A DNA stretch of 64,000 nt from Pseudomonas profundi (GCF_008638305.1 NZ_VTPZ01000004.1:96749-160748); one strand, 5' to 3'; positions 1-9,318 are shown, counted from the stretch's first letter. The notes: a model not told the origin generated them from the sequence alone. Numbers and translations: made by a program.

Positions 1-1
1 C

Positions 2-361
2 AAGGTGCCGGTGATTCTGTTCACCAAGAATGGCGGCCTGTGGCTGGAGAGCATTGCTGATACCGGTGCCGACGCGCTGGGTCTGGACTGGACCATTGAT
101 ATGGGCGTGGCACGTTCACGGGTGGGTTCGCGTGTTGCATTGCAGGGCAACATGGATCCGACGGTACTCTATGCCAAGCCCGACGCGATCCGCGCCGAGG
201 TGGGTCGGATTCTGGCCAGCTACGGCAAGGGTTCAGGCCATGTGTTCAATCTTGGTCATGGGATCACCCCCGAAGTCGACCCAGCACATGCCGGTGCGTT
301 TATTGAAGCGGTTCACGAACTCTCCGCTGCCTACCACGATCCTTCTGCTATCGTAGCCTGA
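2..361 (+). CDS. hemE: Uroporphyrinogen decarboxylase, 3' part
   Basis: This is the C-terminal 119 residues of uroporphyrinogen III decarboxylase; the gene is cut by the left window edge. The enzyme removes four acetate carboxyls to give coproporphyrinogen III in heme synthesis and is cytosolic. The segment [13 protein letters not shown] near residue 80 of the fragment is the conserved C-terminal HemE signature, and [10 protein letters not shown] precedes it. Reading is in frame from base 2 to the TGA at 359-361, with no internal stop. The full protein is normally about 355 residues, so roughly two thirds lies upstream. The next gene starts 24 bp downstream on the same strand. Confidence 0.95.
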   Translation, partial: KVPVILFTKNGGLWLESIADTGADALGLDWTIDMGVARSRVGSRVALQGNMDPTVLYAKPDAIRAEVGRILASYGKGSGHVFNLGHGITPEVDPAHAGAFIEAVHELSAAYHDPSAIVA

Positions 362-385
362 CGGTATTCCGGTTCAGGGGGCGAT

Positions 386-1153
386 ATGCGGCGGGTGGTG
401 TTCAACCAGAAGGGTGGGGTAGGCAAGTCGAGTATCGCCTGTAACCTGGCAGCGGTTAGCGCCGCTGCCGGCTTCAAGACGCTGGTGGTCGATCTAGATC
501 CCCAGGCCAACTCCAGTCATTACCTGCTGGGCGATCGGCTGGCGCAACTGGACGTTACGCTTGCGGATTTTTTCGCGCAGACGCTCGCTTCGGGTGCTGC
601 GACGAAAAAGGCGGAGCAGTATGTGAGCGAAACGCCATTCGAAAACCTCTGGTTGATGGCGGCCGATGCGGAGCTCTCCGAACTGCAGCACAAGCTCGAG
701 TCGCGCTACAAGATCAAGAAGCTGCGCAAGCTGCTGAATGAACTGAAGCACAACTACGAACGCATCTATATCGACACGGCGCCAAGCTTCAACTTCTTTA
801 CCGTCTCGGCACTGATAGCTGCTAACCGTTGCCTGATTCCCTTCGACTGCGACAGCTTCTCGCGCAAGGCGTTGTACAGCCTGCTTGCGGAGCTGGAAGA
901 TTTTCGTGACGAGCACAACGAGGATCTGCAGATCGAGGGCGTGGTGGTAAATCAGTTCCAGGCGCGTGCTTCCTTGCCGCAACAGATGATTGATGAACTG
1001 GTTGCCGAGGGATTGCCGATAATTCCGGTGTATCTGCCCAGCTCGGTGCGCATGCGTGAGTCCCACGAGGAATGCATGCCGCTTATCTATCTGGACAGCC
1101 GGCATAAACTGACCCAGCAGTTCGTGGCCTTGCACCAGCACCTCGAAGCCTAA
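386..1153 (+). CDS. Orphan ParA-family ATPase
   Basis: A 255-residue P-loop ATPase of the ParA/MinD class. The deviant Walker A motif KGGVGKSS is at residues 9-16, with both the signature lysine (K9) and K14 present. The A' motif DLDPQ is at 36-40. No ParB partner or parS-like repeat is visible next to it, so it is not the chromosomal parAB pair; it resembles the solitary ParA-like proteins found near hemE in pseudomonads. What cargo it positions cannot be read from the sequence. It starts 24 bp after hemE and may be co-transcribed. The start at 386 is the only one that keeps the P-loop at the usual distance from the N-terminus. Confidence 0.85.
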   Translation: MRRVVFNQKGGVGKSSIACNLAAVSAAAGFKTLVVDLDPQANSSHYLLGDRLAQLDVTLADFFAQTLASGAATKKAEQYVSETPFENLWLMAADAELSELQHKLESRYKIKKLRKLLNELKHNYERIYIDTAPSFNFFTVSALIAANRCLIPFDCDSFSRKALYSLLAELEDFRDEHNEDLQIEGVVVNQFQARASLPQQMIDELVAEGLPIIPVYLPSSVRMRESHEECMPLIYLDSRHKLTQQFVALHQHLEA

Positions 1154-1318
1154 GGCTTTTGATGGTCCAGCCCGCCAGCGGTGGTTCGTCCTTTCAGTCT
1201 GATGGCCACAAGCTCCCCTGTTCTGTTTCCGTTTATGCGTCCTGCAGCGATACTTGATCGAGCGCGGTGGTTTGCGCATGCTGCATAGCTCTCCAAATCT
1301 CAACGGAAGGACATAATA

Positions 1319-2593
1319 ATGAAGCTCGAGACTCTGGCGATCCACGCCGGCTACAGCCCGGATCCGACCACCAAGGCCGTGGCCGTGCCGATCTACCAAA
1401 CCACGTCCTACGCTTTCGACAGTACCCAGCACGGCGCGGACCTGTTCGATCTGAAAGTGCCTGGCAACATCTATACGCGGATCATGAACCCCACCAATGA
1501 CGTGCTTGAGCAGCGCGTTGCGGCACTGGAAGGGGGCGTGGGCGGGCTGGCGATGGCGTCCGGGATGGCAGCCATTACTGCCGCTATTCAGACGATTGCG
1601 GAAGTTGGCGACAACATCGTTTCGGTCGCCAAGCTATATGGCGGTACCTACAACCTGTTCGCCCACACCTTGCCTCGCCAGGGTATCGAAGTGCGTTTTG
1701 GCGCGCACAATGACATTGCCGCGCTGGAAGCGCTGATTGACGAGCGCACCAAGGCAGTCTTCTGTGAATCCATCGGCAACCCCGCGGGCAATATCATCGA
1801 TATCGCAGCCCTGGCCGAAGCGGCGCACCGCCATGGCGTGCCTTTGATTGTCGACAACACAGTGGCTACCCCGGCGCTGTGTCGCCCGATCGAACATGGC
1901 GCAGATATCGTCGTGCATTCGCTGACCAAGTACATCGGTGGTCACGGCACGACGGTGGGCGGCATGGTGATTGATGGTGGGCGTTTTCCCTGGGCAGACA
2001 ATGCCGAGCGCTTCCCGATGCTCAACACGCCCGACCCGTCCTATCACGGTGTCGTCTATACCGAAGCCTTCGGTCCGGCTGCGTTTATTGGCCGCTGCCG
2101 TGTCGTTCCGCTACGCAATATGGGTGCGGCGCTGTCTCCGATGAACGCCTTCCAGATTCTGCAGGGGCTGGAAACGCTCGCGCTGCGCATGGAACGCCAT
2201 TGCGAGAATGCATTGCGGGTAGCCGAGTATCTGAAGCAGCATCCGCAAGTTGAGTGGGTGCAGTTCGCCGGTCTGCGGGATCATCCCGAACATGAGCTGG
2301 CCCAGCGTTACATGGGCGGCATTCCTGCGGCGATCCTGTCGTTTGGTATCAAGGGCGGCCAGGAAGCGGGCGGGCGTTTCATCGATGCACTGGAGCTGGT
2401 GGTGCGTCTGGTAAACATCGGTGACGCCAAGTCCCTGGCCTGCCACCCGGCATCCACTACGCATCGACAGCTGAACGACGAGGAACTGGAAAAGGCCGGC
2501 GTGCCGCGTGACATGGTGCGCTTGTCGATCGGCATCGAGCATATCGATGACATCCTGGCCGATCTCGAGCAGGCACTGACAGCAGCAGCCTGA
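1319..2593 (+). CDS. metY: O-acetylhomoserine sulfhydrylase-type PLP enzyme (homocysteine synthase)
   Basis: A 424-residue Cys/Met-metabolism PLP enzyme. It makes homocysteine from O-acetyl- (or O-succinyl-) homoserine and sulfide in methionine synthesis. Family marks are the N-terminal ETLAIHAGY, the phosphate-loop region with SGMAA at 81-85, the aspartate in IVDNTVATP (D179) that contacts the pyridine nitrogen, and the Schiff-base lysine K204 in HSLTKYIGGHG. The length fits the MetY branch (about 425) rather than the shorter MetB/MetC/MetZ branches (about 390). An AAGGAC Shine-Dalgarno lies just before the ATG. The 165 bp upstream hold no riboswitch that I can recognise. Confidence 0.9.
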   Translation: MKLETLAIHAGYSPDPTTKAVAVPIYQTTSYAFDSTQHGADLFDLKVPGNIYTRIMNPTNDVLEQRVAALEGGVGGLAMASGMAAITAAIQTIAEVGDNIVSVAKLYGGTYNLFAHTLPRQGIEVRFGAHNDIAALEALIDERTKAVFCESIGNPAGNIIDIAALAEAAHRHGVPLIVDNTVATPALCRPIEHGADIVVHSLTKYIGGHGTTVGGMVIDGGRFPWADNAERFPMLNTPDPSYHGVVYTEAFGPAAFIGRCRVVPLRNMGAALSPMNAFQILQGLETLALRMERHCENALRVAEYLKQHPQVEWVQFAGLRDHPEHELAQRYMGGIPAAILSFGIKGGQEAGGRFIDALELVVRLVNIGDAKSLACHPASTTHRQLNDEELEKAGVPRDMVRLSIGIEHIDDILADLEQALTAAA

Positions 2594-2601
2594 GCCCTGA
2601 C

Positions 2602-2624
2602 CCGGCGCGGCCAAGCCGCGCCGG
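2602..2624. terminator. Hairpin after metY
   Basis: A perfect 10 bp GC-rich stem (2602-2611 with 2615-2624) and a CAA loop, 8 bp after the metY stop and between two convergent genes. There is no T-run on either side, so it may be a weak bidirectional terminator or just an mRNA-end stabilising hairpin. Confidence 0.5.
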
Positions 2625-2693
2625 CTAACGTTAAATCCCAACCACAAATCTCTCCCTTCCAGCTTCCGGCTTCGCGCTTCCGCTTTCCCGCCT

Positions 2694-4490
2694 TTATGCC
2701 GGAAACAACGGCCACACCCACGGAATAACCAGCGTAGCGGTAAGCCACATGATCAGATTCAGTGGTATGCCGATGCGCATGAAATCGGTGAAACGGTAGC
2801 CACCGGCGCTGTAAACGAAGGTATTGGTCTGATAACCGATCGGGGTGGCGAAGCTGGCGCTGGCCGCGAACATTACTGCTGCGACGAAGGGTCGAGGATC
2901 CGCGCCCAACTGGTGAGCAACGCCGATGGCGATCGGTGTCAGCAGTACCGCAACCGCATTGTTACTGACCAGTTCGGTGAGTATCGAAGTCAGCAGATAC
3001 ACGAAGGACAGCATGAACAGCGGCCCTAGCAGTGGCGCCAGCGTTATGACCTGGCTGACCAGGCTGTCTACCAATCCCACCTTGTTCATCGCAATACTGA
3101 TCGCGAGCATGCCGAATATCAGCGCGAGAATGCGCCAATCGATCGCCTTGTAGGCATCCTCGGTATCCAGGCAGCCGGTGGCGACAACCGTGACGGCGGC
3201 AATCATCGCCAGGCCTTCGATCGGCATCACGTTGAACGCCGCGAGCAGCATGACCAACAACACAGAGACGATGGCGATGGGTGCCTTGTTCCGCCGATAG
3301 GCGCGCTCCTGCACTGTATTCAAGCTGATCAGGTCGCCGTTATCTGCGAACTTGCGGATCTGCGCGGGCGAACCTTCTACCAGCATGACGTCGCCAAACT
3401 GCAGTTGGAAGTCATCCAGGTTCTCCTGGATATTCTCATCCTGACGGTGCACGGCCAGCACGTGAATGCCATAACGTGCTGTCAGGTTCAGATCGCGCAT
3501 GGGCCGGTGACTGTAGCGCGAACTCCTGCCCACGATGGCCTCGGCCAGGGTGACATCGCGGGTCGAGATGGTTTCGAAATTAGCGGCCTGGTTGCGGTTG
3601 AAGGTGAGCAGGCCGTTTTCCCGCAGCTCGATGAAATCGCGCATGGGGGCGTGCAATACCAGGCGATCACCGGCCGCCAGCACCGTGGTATTGACCGGTG
3701 TGGACAGTTCCTCGTCGCCGCGGAAAATTTTCAGCACCTGAATACCACTCTCACCATTGAGGTTGGCCTGGGCGATGCTCTGGTTGATTACAGCTGAATC
3801 GTGCGGTACCAGCAGTTCAGTCATGAACGGGCGGCTCTGATCGGGCCTGAGTTGCTTCGACAGGCTCTCACGGTCTGGCAGCAGCCGGTGTCCGATGAGC
3901 ATGATGAAGGTCACGCCGATGACCGCCATGATCAGGCCCGGCAGGAATATGTCGAACATGCCGAAGGGCTCAAGGCCGTTCTGGCGCGCTACCCCGTCAA
4001 CCAGAATATTGGTTGAGGTACCGATCATGGTCATGGTGCCGCCAAGTATGGTGGCGTACGACAAGGGAATCAGCAGCTTTGAAGCCTTGGTGCCAACCTG
4101 TGCGGCGAGCGTGACCGCTACCGGGGTGAGAATCGCAACAACCGGGGTGTTATTGATGAAGGTCGAGAGCACCATGCCAGTCAACATCAGGCTGAACAGC
4201 GTGCGCAGGGGGCTGCCGCCACCCATGCGCGCCAGCCAGCGACCGAGGGCCTCGACGCAACCGGTGCGCTCGAGGGCTGCGGACAGCACAAACATGCAGG
4301 CGATGGTAATCGGCGCGCTGTTCGACAGCACGCCGAGTATGTCGGCAGGCGTAAGCAAGGTGCTGACCAGCAGCACGGCTACGGCTATGCCGACCACTAC
4401 GTCAGGGCTGAATTTTTCGCGAGCGAAAGCGTAGAACACCCAGCACAGCAGGGCGGCGACGCCAATCATCGGCAGGGAATCCCAGCTCAT
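2694..4490 (-). CDS. SLC13/DASS-family permease with two RCK-C (TrkA-C) domains
   Basis: A 598-residue inner-membrane carrier. Hydrophobic segments occupy residues 1-205 and 395-598. Between them lies a soluble insert of about 190 residues that reads as two tandem RCK-C/TrkA-C domains; the segments around [19 protein letters not shown] and the later [14 protein letters not shown] are typical. The repeated TSTNILVDG near residue 160 and [10 protein letters not shown] near 555 are the paired SNT-like substrate and sodium motifs of the DASS fold. Such proteins move dicarboxylates, sulfate or related anions; the substrate is not readable here. The ATG has a TAGGT Shine-Dalgarno. It is transcribed towards metY and divergently from the dehydrogenase at 4760. 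Confidence 0.85.
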   Translation of the reverse strand: MSWDSLPMIGVAALLCWVFYAFAREKFSPDVVVGIAVAVLLVSTLLTPADILGVLSNSAPITIACMFVLSAALERTGCVEALGRWLARMGGGSPLRTLFSLMLTGMVLSTFINNTPVVAILTPVAVTLAAQVGTKASKLLIPLSYATILGGTMTMIGTSTNILVDGVARQNGLEPFGMFDIFLPGLIMAVIGVTFIMLIGHRLLPDRESLSKQLRPDQSRPFMTELLVPHDSAVINQSIAQANLNGESGIQVLKIFRGDEELSTPVNTTVLAAGDRLVLHAPMRDFIELRENGLLTFNRNQAANFETISTRDVTLAEAIVGRSSRYSHRPMRDLNLTARYGIHVLAVHRQDENIQENLDDFQLQFGDVMLVEGSPAQIRKFADNGDLISLNTVQERAYRRNKAPIAIVSVLLVMLLAAFNVMPIEGLAMIAAVTVVATGCLDTEDAYKAIDWRILALIFGMLAISIAMNKVGLVDSLVSQVITLAPLLGPLFMLSFVYLLTSILTELVSNNAVAVLLTPIAIGVAHQLGADPRPFVAAVMFAASASFATPIGYQTNTFVYSAGGYRFTDFMRIGIPLNLIMWLTATLVIPWVWPLFPA

Positions 4491-4759
4491 CTGTTACCTA
4501 TTGAACACCGTTTGGGGTTTCGCCATGAAACCTCGGGCGGACACAGTAAGAGGGATTGCTTAAGCTGTCCAAGGCCGAAAAAGGATTTTGTTATTCCATA
4601 AGCGAATAAAGCGCGGGGCCGGAATTATAATGTTGCATCAAGCTGACTAATGAACTGGCTTGATTCTTGACCAGCCACCTGACGGGCCGTAGTGTTCAAA
4701 CGCTTGTATGAATATTCGTTCAGTCAGGATGGCCCGGCTGATTTAGTGGAGACATTGCT

Positions 4760-6550
4760 ATGCCAGATTACAAAGCCCCGTTACGCGATATGCGCTTCCT
4801 GATTGACGAGGTGTTCGATTTCGGCGCCCGCTATGAAAACTATGGCCTGACTGATGCGTCACCGGATCTGGTCAGTGCGATTATGGAGGAGGGTGCGCGC
4901 TTCGCCGGTGAAGTTCTGGCACCGCTCAACCGCACCGGGGACGAGGAAGGCTGTCACTTCGAAGATGGAGTCGTCACCACGCCGCAGGGTTTCAAGGAAG
5001 CCTATCAGCAGTACGTGGATAACGGCTGGGGTTCCATGACCGGGCCGACCGAGTATGGCGGTCAGGGTCTGCCGTTCTCGCTGGGGCTGGTCATCAGCGA
5101 GATGATTGCATCGGCCAACTATGCCTGGAGCATGTATCCCGGCCTGAGCCACGGCTGCGCTGCGGCGATTCGCGCACACGGTACCCAGGAGCAGAAAGAC
5201 AGCTACCTGAGCAAACTGACCCCGGGTGACTGGACCGGCACCATGTGCCTGACCGAGCCTCACTGCGGCACCGATCTGGGCCTGATCAAGACCCGTGCGG
5301 TACCCCAGGCTGACGGCAGCTATCAGATTACCGGCACCAAGATCTTCATTTCCTGTGGCGAGCACGATCTGGCCGAAAATATAGTGCATCTGGTGCTGGC
5401 CAAGCTTCCCGACGCGCCGGCCGGTACCAAGGGTATTTCGCTGTTCATCGTTCCCAAGTTTTTGCCTGATGCCAATGGCGAAAGTGGTGAACGCAATGCT
5501 CTGAAGTGCGGCTCGATCGAACACAAGATGGGTATCAAGGCATCCGCGACCTGTGTCATGAACTTCGATGGCGCGACCGGCTTCCTGATTGGCGAGGCCA
5601 ATCGCGGCCTGAACTGCATGTTCACCATGATGAACCATGCACGTCTGGGCACCGGTATGCAGGGTCTCTGCCATGGTGAGGCGTCCTACCAGAGCGCAGT
5701 AGCCTACGCCAAGGACCGTCTGCAGATGCGTTCGCTGTCAGGCGCGGCGGCACCTGACAAGCCGGCGGATCCGATCATTGTGCATCCCGATGTGCGTCGT
5801 ATGCTGCTGACCATGAGAGCCTTCAACGAGGGCAATCGGGCGTTGGCCTATTATGCAGCGCAGCTGCTGGACCAGGCGCATTACTCCACGGACGAGGCGG
5901 CCAAGGCTGATGCGGAAGATCAGTTGGCGTTCCTGACGCCGATCTGCAAGGCGTTCATGACTGATACCGGACTGGAAGTCACCAGTCACGGCATGCAGGT
6001 GTTTGGTGGCCATGGTTACATCCGCGAATGGGGTCAGGAGCAGCAAATGCGCGACTGCCGCATTGCTCCTATCTATGAGGGCACCAACGGTATTCAGGCG
6101 CTGGACCTGCTCGGCCGCAAGGTGCTGATGAGCCAGGGTAAGCTGCTCCGTGTATTTACCAAGCAGGTGCATCAGCTGTGTCAGCAGTATGAAGGTCACG
6201 CCACGCTCGGAGAGTCTGTGAACAGGCTTAGCGAGCTGAACAAGCAGTGGGGCGAGTTGACCCAGCAGATCGCCATGCGCTCGATGCAGAACCGCGAGGA
6301 GGTCGGAGCGTCATCGACGGATTTCCTGATGTTCTCCGGTTATGTCACCCTCGCTTTCGTCTGGCTGAAGATGGCCGTCGTCGCGCAGGAAAAGCTGGAC
6401 GCTGGTACCAGCGAGACTGATTTCTATGAGGCCAAACTGGCAACGCAGGAGTTCTACTTCAAGCGGCTGTTGCCACGGGCCCAGGCGCACCTGGCGGCAC
6501 TTGAAGCTGGCGCCGATACGCTGATGAAGATGTCGGCCGAGCAGTTCTAA
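4760..6550 (+). CDS. FadE-type acyl-CoA dehydrogenase (first paralogue)
   Basis: A 596-residue FAD enzyme for the first step of fatty-acid beta-oxidation, introducing the trans-2 double bond. The order is the N-terminal helical domain, a middle beta domain with TEPHCGTD at about 165-172 (flavin contact) and a C-terminal helical domain. The motif YEGTNGIQALDLLGRK near 440-455 carries the catalytic glutamate region. An extra C-terminal block of about 130 residues makes it longer than classical 380-residue dehydrogenases and matches the approximately 600-residue FadE1/FadE2 type of Pseudomonas. It is a close paralogue of the protein at 7173. Chain-length preference is unknown. GGAGA lies upstream of the ATG. 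Confidence 0.9.
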   Translation: MPDYKAPLRDMRFLIDEVFDFGARYENYGLTDASPDLVSAIMEEGARFAGEVLAPLNRTGDEEGCHFEDGVVTTPQGFKEAYQQYVDNGWGSMTGPTEYGGQGLPFSLGLVISEMIASANYAWSMYPGLSHGCAAAIRAHGTQEQKDSYLSKLTPGDWTGTMCLTEPHCGTDLGLIKTRAVPQADGSYQITGTKIFISCGEHDLAENIVHLVLAKLPDAPAGTKGISLFIVPKFLPDANGESGERNALKCGSIEHKMGIKASATCVMNFDGATGFLIGEANRGLNCMFTMMNHARLGTGMQGLCHGEASYQSAVAYAKDRLQMRSLSGAAAPDKPADPIIVHPDVRRMLLTMRAFNEGNRALAYYAAQLLDQAHYSTDEAAKADAEDQLAFLTPICKAFMTDTGLEVTSHGMQVFGGHGYIREWGQEQQMRDCRIAPIYEGTNGIQALDLLGRKVLMSQGKLLRVFTKQVHQLCQQYEGHATLGESVNRLSELNKQWGELTQQIAMRSMQNREEVGASSTDFLMFSGYVTLAFVWLKMAVVAQEKLDAGTSETDFYEAKLATQEFYFKRLLPRAQAHLAALEAGADTLMKMSAEQF

Positions 6551-6566
6551 CCTGCCAGTTGTAGCT

Positions 6567-6596
6567 AAAAAGCCCCGACTGGTTCGGGGCTTTTTT
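6567..6596 (+). terminator. Intrinsic terminator after first fadE paralogue
   Basis: The stem AGCCCCGA / TCGGGGCT with a CTGGT loop (6571-6591) has an A-run before it and six T after it, 16 bp after the stop codon. It is a strong rho-independent terminator, so the two dehydrogenases are probably separate transcripts. Confidence 0.9.
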
Positions 6597-6626
6597 ATGC
6601 AGCCTGTCGCCGCCAGATCGCAGGCC

Positions 6627-6676
6627 GCTTTTCGTAGGAGGGACGCCCCCGGCGCGACGGCGTCCGAAGGACGCCC
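6627..6676 (+). repeat. REP-like 50 bp repeat, copy 1
   Basis: It matches the copy at 6921-6970 at 47 of 50 positions. Inside it GGCGTCC and GGACGCC form a 7 bp stem with a GAA loop (6660-6676). An earlier GGACGCC at 6641-6647 could pair with the same arm instead, so two hairpins compete. Confidence 0.7.
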
Positions 6677-6920
6677 AGGTTGAAATGCGCAGGCTGGGCA
6701 AACCGGCAGCTTCCAAGCACCCGTACTGCTCCGGTGGTGGGTGATTGCCCACGCCCGCGTGCCCGGCAACTGCCGCAAGACGCCGTGAATCCATCCATGG
6801 AGGCTTGACGAAAACATCCCTGTTTTCGACACTTGCGCCAGCTGCCGGGCCCGCAGACTAGATAGACTTCTGCGTTGCGTAGAGTTCGCCACGGCCGCAC
6901 CCAGATATACGCCACTCATC

Positions 6921-6970
6921 GCTTTTCGTAGGAGGGTCGCCCTCGGCGCGACGGCGTCCAAAGGACGCCC
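6921..6970 (+). repeat. REP-like 50 bp repeat, copy 2
   Basis: Direct copy of 6627-6676 with three substitutions, 244 bp downstream of the end of the first copy. The 7 bp GGCGTCC/GGACGCC stem is kept, with loop AAA instead of GAA. One substitution breaks the alternative upstream pairing arm. Confidence 0.7.
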
Positions 6971-7172
6971 AGAGATCGCAGTCTGCTCAGTCTCCCGTTC
7001 CGCAGGCCGCACAAGCTACCGCGTTGTGCTGATCAGCAGTTGCCTCCTCAATTTCGTGACCAGACTTTGGTCGGAAGTCATTTAAAGACGGTATCGGTCT
7101 TTTCGTTGTCGCGCTACAATCCTCCGCATATTCCGGGATGCCCCGGGCGAGCCGACTGCTATAGGAGTGTCC

Positions 7173-8960
7173 ATGGCCGATTATAAAGCCCCCTTGCGCG
7201 ATATCCGTTTTGTCCTCAATGAAGTTTTCGAGGCCGACAAACTGTGGCAGAGCCTGCCCGGACTGGCTGACACTATCGATGCCGAGACAGCCGACGCCAT
7301 GCTTGAAGAGGCGGGCAAGATCACCTCGCAAACAATCGCCCCGCTGAACCGCAGTGGGGACGAAGAGGGCGCCCAGTGGAATAACGGTGAAGTGACCACG
7401 CCCTCCGGTTTCAAGGAAGCCTACCGCACCTATTCCGAAGGCGGCTGGGTCGGCTTTGCGGGCAATCCGGAGCTCGGCGGCCTGGGCATGCCGAAGACGC
7501 TGGGCGTGCAGGTTGAGGAAATGGTCTACGGCGCGAACAACAGTTTTGCGCTGTATCCGGCTCTGACTGCCGGGAGCTGTCTGGCGCTGGATGCGCACGG
7601 TAGCGACGAGCTCAAGCAGCGCTACCTGCCGAATATGTACGCAGGCACCTGGTCCGGCACCATGTGCCTGACCGAGCCGCATTGCGGCACTGACCTGGGC
7701 ATCATCCGCACCCGCGCTGTCCCGAACGCCAACGGCACCTACGCTGTTACAGGGACCAAGATTTTTATCACCGGTGGCGAGCACGATCTGACCGAGAACA
7801 TCATCCATCTGGTTCTGGCCAAGCTGCCTGATGCCCCGGCGGGTCCCAAGGGTATCTCGCTATTCGTAGTGCCGAAGTTCCTGGTCAATGAAGACGGCAG
7901 CCTGGGCGAGCGCAACGCGGTCAGCTGTGGCTCTATCGAACACAAGATGGGCATCAAGGCATCGGCGACCTGTGTGATGAACTTCGACGGTGCCGAAGGC
8001 TACCTGGTTGGTGAAATCAACAAGGGCCTCAACGCGATGTTCACCATGATGAATTACGAGCGACTGTCTATCGGCATTCAGGGCATTGGCTGTTCGGAGG
8101 CGTCCTACCAGAGCGCCGTTGCCTACGCCCGTGACCGCATTCAGAGCCGTGCGCCCACCGGTGCCGTTCAGCCTGACAAGGCGGCCGATCCGATCATCGT
8201 GCACCCCGATGTACGCCGCATGTTGTTGACCATGAAGGCCATGACAGAAGGCAGCCGGGCTTTCTCTACCTATGTTGGCTCGCAACTGGACATCAGCAAA
8301 TTTGCCGAAGACGCTGACATCCGCAAAAAGGGTGAGGATCTGGTCGCTTTGCTGACCCCGATCGCGAAGGCATTTTTCACTGACATCGGGTTGGAAAACT
8401 GCGTGCACGGCCAGCAAGTGTTCGGTGGCCATGGTTATGTACGCGAGTGGGGCCAGGAGCAGTTGGTGCGTGACGTGCGTATCTCACAGATTTACGAAGG
8501 TACCAACGGCATCCAGGCGCTGGATCTGATGGGGCGCAAGACTGTTGCTAATGGCGGTGCGTTCTTCAAGGTGTTCGCTGAGGAAGTGAAAACCTTTATT
8601 GCCGACAATCAGGATCAGGCGCTGGCCGAGTTCATCCAGCCCCTGGCGGATGCCCTGGCCAATCTGGAGGAGCTGACCGCACAGGTGATAGAGCGTAGCC
8701 GCAGTAACCCGAACGAGATCGGTGCCGCATCGGTCGAGTATCTGCATGTGTTCGGCTACACCGCCTATGCCTATATGTGGGCAAAGATGGCCAAAGTCGC
8801 CGCGGCCTGCCTGGAGCAGGACGCCGATGGATTCTATAAGGCCAAGCTCGGCACGGCGCGATTCTTCTTCAAGCGGTTGCTGCCGCGGGTGCAGTCGTTG
8901 AGCGCCTCCGTTCGTGCTGGCAGCGAGCCGCTGTATGAGTTGGATGCGGATCAATTCTGA
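7173..8960 (+). CDS. FadE-type acyl-CoA dehydrogenase (second paralogue)
   Basis: A 595-residue acyl-CoA dehydrogenase, same family and architecture as the protein at 4760. It begins MADYKAPLRDIRF, has TEPHCGTDLG in the middle domain, and carries YEGTNGIQALDLMGRK with the catalytic region. The long C-terminal extension is also kept. I place the start at the ATG at 7173 because AGGAG at 7163-7167 is spaced 5 bp from it; a GTG at 7167 lies inside that Shine-Dalgarno. The pair probably differs in chain-length preference, as reported for FadE1 and FadE2 of P. aeruginosa (established for those proteins, inferred here). The stop is followed after 25 bp by the palindrome that holds the GacA box. Confidence 0.9.
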   Translation: MADYKAPLRDIRFVLNEVFEADKLWQSLPGLADTIDAETADAMLEEAGKITSQTIAPLNRSGDEEGAQWNNGEVTTPSGFKEAYRTYSEGGWVGFAGNPELGGLGMPKTLGVQVEEMVYGANNSFALYPALTAGSCLALDAHGSDELKQRYLPNMYAGTWSGTMCLTEPHCGTDLGIIRTRAVPNANGTYAVTGTKIFITGGEHDLTENIIHLVLAKLPDAPAGPKGISLFVVPKFLVNEDGSLGERNAVSCGSIEHKMGIKASATCVMNFDGAEGYLVGEINKGLNAMFTMMNYERLSIGIQGIGCSEASYQSAVAYARDRIQSRAPTGAVQPDKAADPIIVHPDVRRMLLTMKAMTEGSRAFSTYVGSQLDISKFAEDADIRKKGEDLVALLTPIAKAFFTDIGLENCVHGQQVFGGHGYVREWGQEQLVRDVRISQIYEGTNGIQALDLMGRKTVANGGAFFKVFAEEVKTFIADNQDQALAEFIQPLADALANLEELTAQVIERSRSNPNEIGAASVEYLHVFGYTAYAYMWAKMAKVAAACLEQDADGFYKAKLGTARFFFKRLLPRVQSLSASVRAGSEPLYELDADQF

Positions 8961-8993
8961 AGCGCGGTGCTCGTCTGCCGGATTTCCACGCCG

Positions 8994-9011
8994 TGTAAGC
9001 CTTTGCTTACA
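8994..9011 (+). promoter_or_regulatory. GacA-type upstream activating sequence
   Basis: The 18 bp TGTAAG-N6-CTTACA is an exact match to the known GacA operator consensus found upstream of rsmX/Y/Z and csrB-type genes. Here it forms the core of a longer perfect palindrome (8986-9000 with 9005-9019, loop CTTT). The centre lies about 66 bp before the predicted start of the downstream RNA, the usual distance. The palindrome has no T-run, so a terminator role for the upstream gene is secondary at best. Confidence 0.85.
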
Positions 9012-9032
9012 CGGCGTGGTGGTAAAGGACTA

Positions 9033-9061
9033 TTTCCGCCATTCGTGACCCTGCGTACTAT
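9033..9061 (+). promoter_or_regulatory. Candidate promoter of the CsrB-like RNA
   Basis: A -10 element TACTAT lies at 9056-9061. The hexamer 17 bp upstream (TTTCCG, 9033-9038) is a poor -35, as expected for an activator-dependent promoter. The predicted start is near 9068. Confidence 0.55.
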
Positions 9062-9145
9062 CGGTCTGGCTAGGAGCAAGCAAGGAAGCGCGACAGATCA
9101 ATAGGGATCAGGGAGCGGTACCAGGGAAGATATATCAGGGATAGT

Positions 9146-9318
9146 GCCAGGAGGGCAAGATCGCAGGATAGCGGTCAAGGACAGTGTCAGGATGACGCTA
9201 CGTTAAGGATGATGTCAGGGACAGAGCCAGGATGGCAAAGATCGCAGGATGGCGGTCAAGGACAGTGTCGGGATGACGCTACGTTAAGGACGATGGTCAG
9301 GGATAGAGCCAGGATGGC
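9146..9318 (+). repeat. Tandem 80/82 bp repeat inside the CsrB-like RNA
   Basis: Unit A is 9146-9225 and unit B is 9226-9307. They align almost throughout, with a few substitutions and two single-base insertions. A third, truncated unit begins at 9308 with the same GCCAGGATGGC hairpin. Each full unit carries six or seven GGA motifs, so the motif number seems to have grown by duplication. Confidence 0.8.

Larger units (their letters stand above)
6597..7172. other. 576 bp non-coding gap between the two dehydrogenase genes
   Basis: No gene with coding character is visible on either strand. The gap holds two same-orientation copies of a 50 bp repeat (6627-6676 and 6921-6970) and a separate perfect 8 bp hairpin with a TCCC loop at 6809-6828. 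The stretch around 6780-6850 resembles the repeated intergenic filler seen in many marine gammaproteobacteria, which I recall only loosely. The last 80 bp presumably carry the promoter of the second dehydrogenase. Confidence 0.6.

Noticed and set aside
386..1153. Chromosome partition locus or origin
   Set aside because: There is no parB, no parS-like inverted repeats, no DnaA boxes and no gidA/mnmE neighbours. It is an orphan ParA.
1154..1318. SAM or other riboswitch before metY
   Set aside because: No recognisable riboswitch core and no terminator hairpin with a T-run could be found in the 165 bp.
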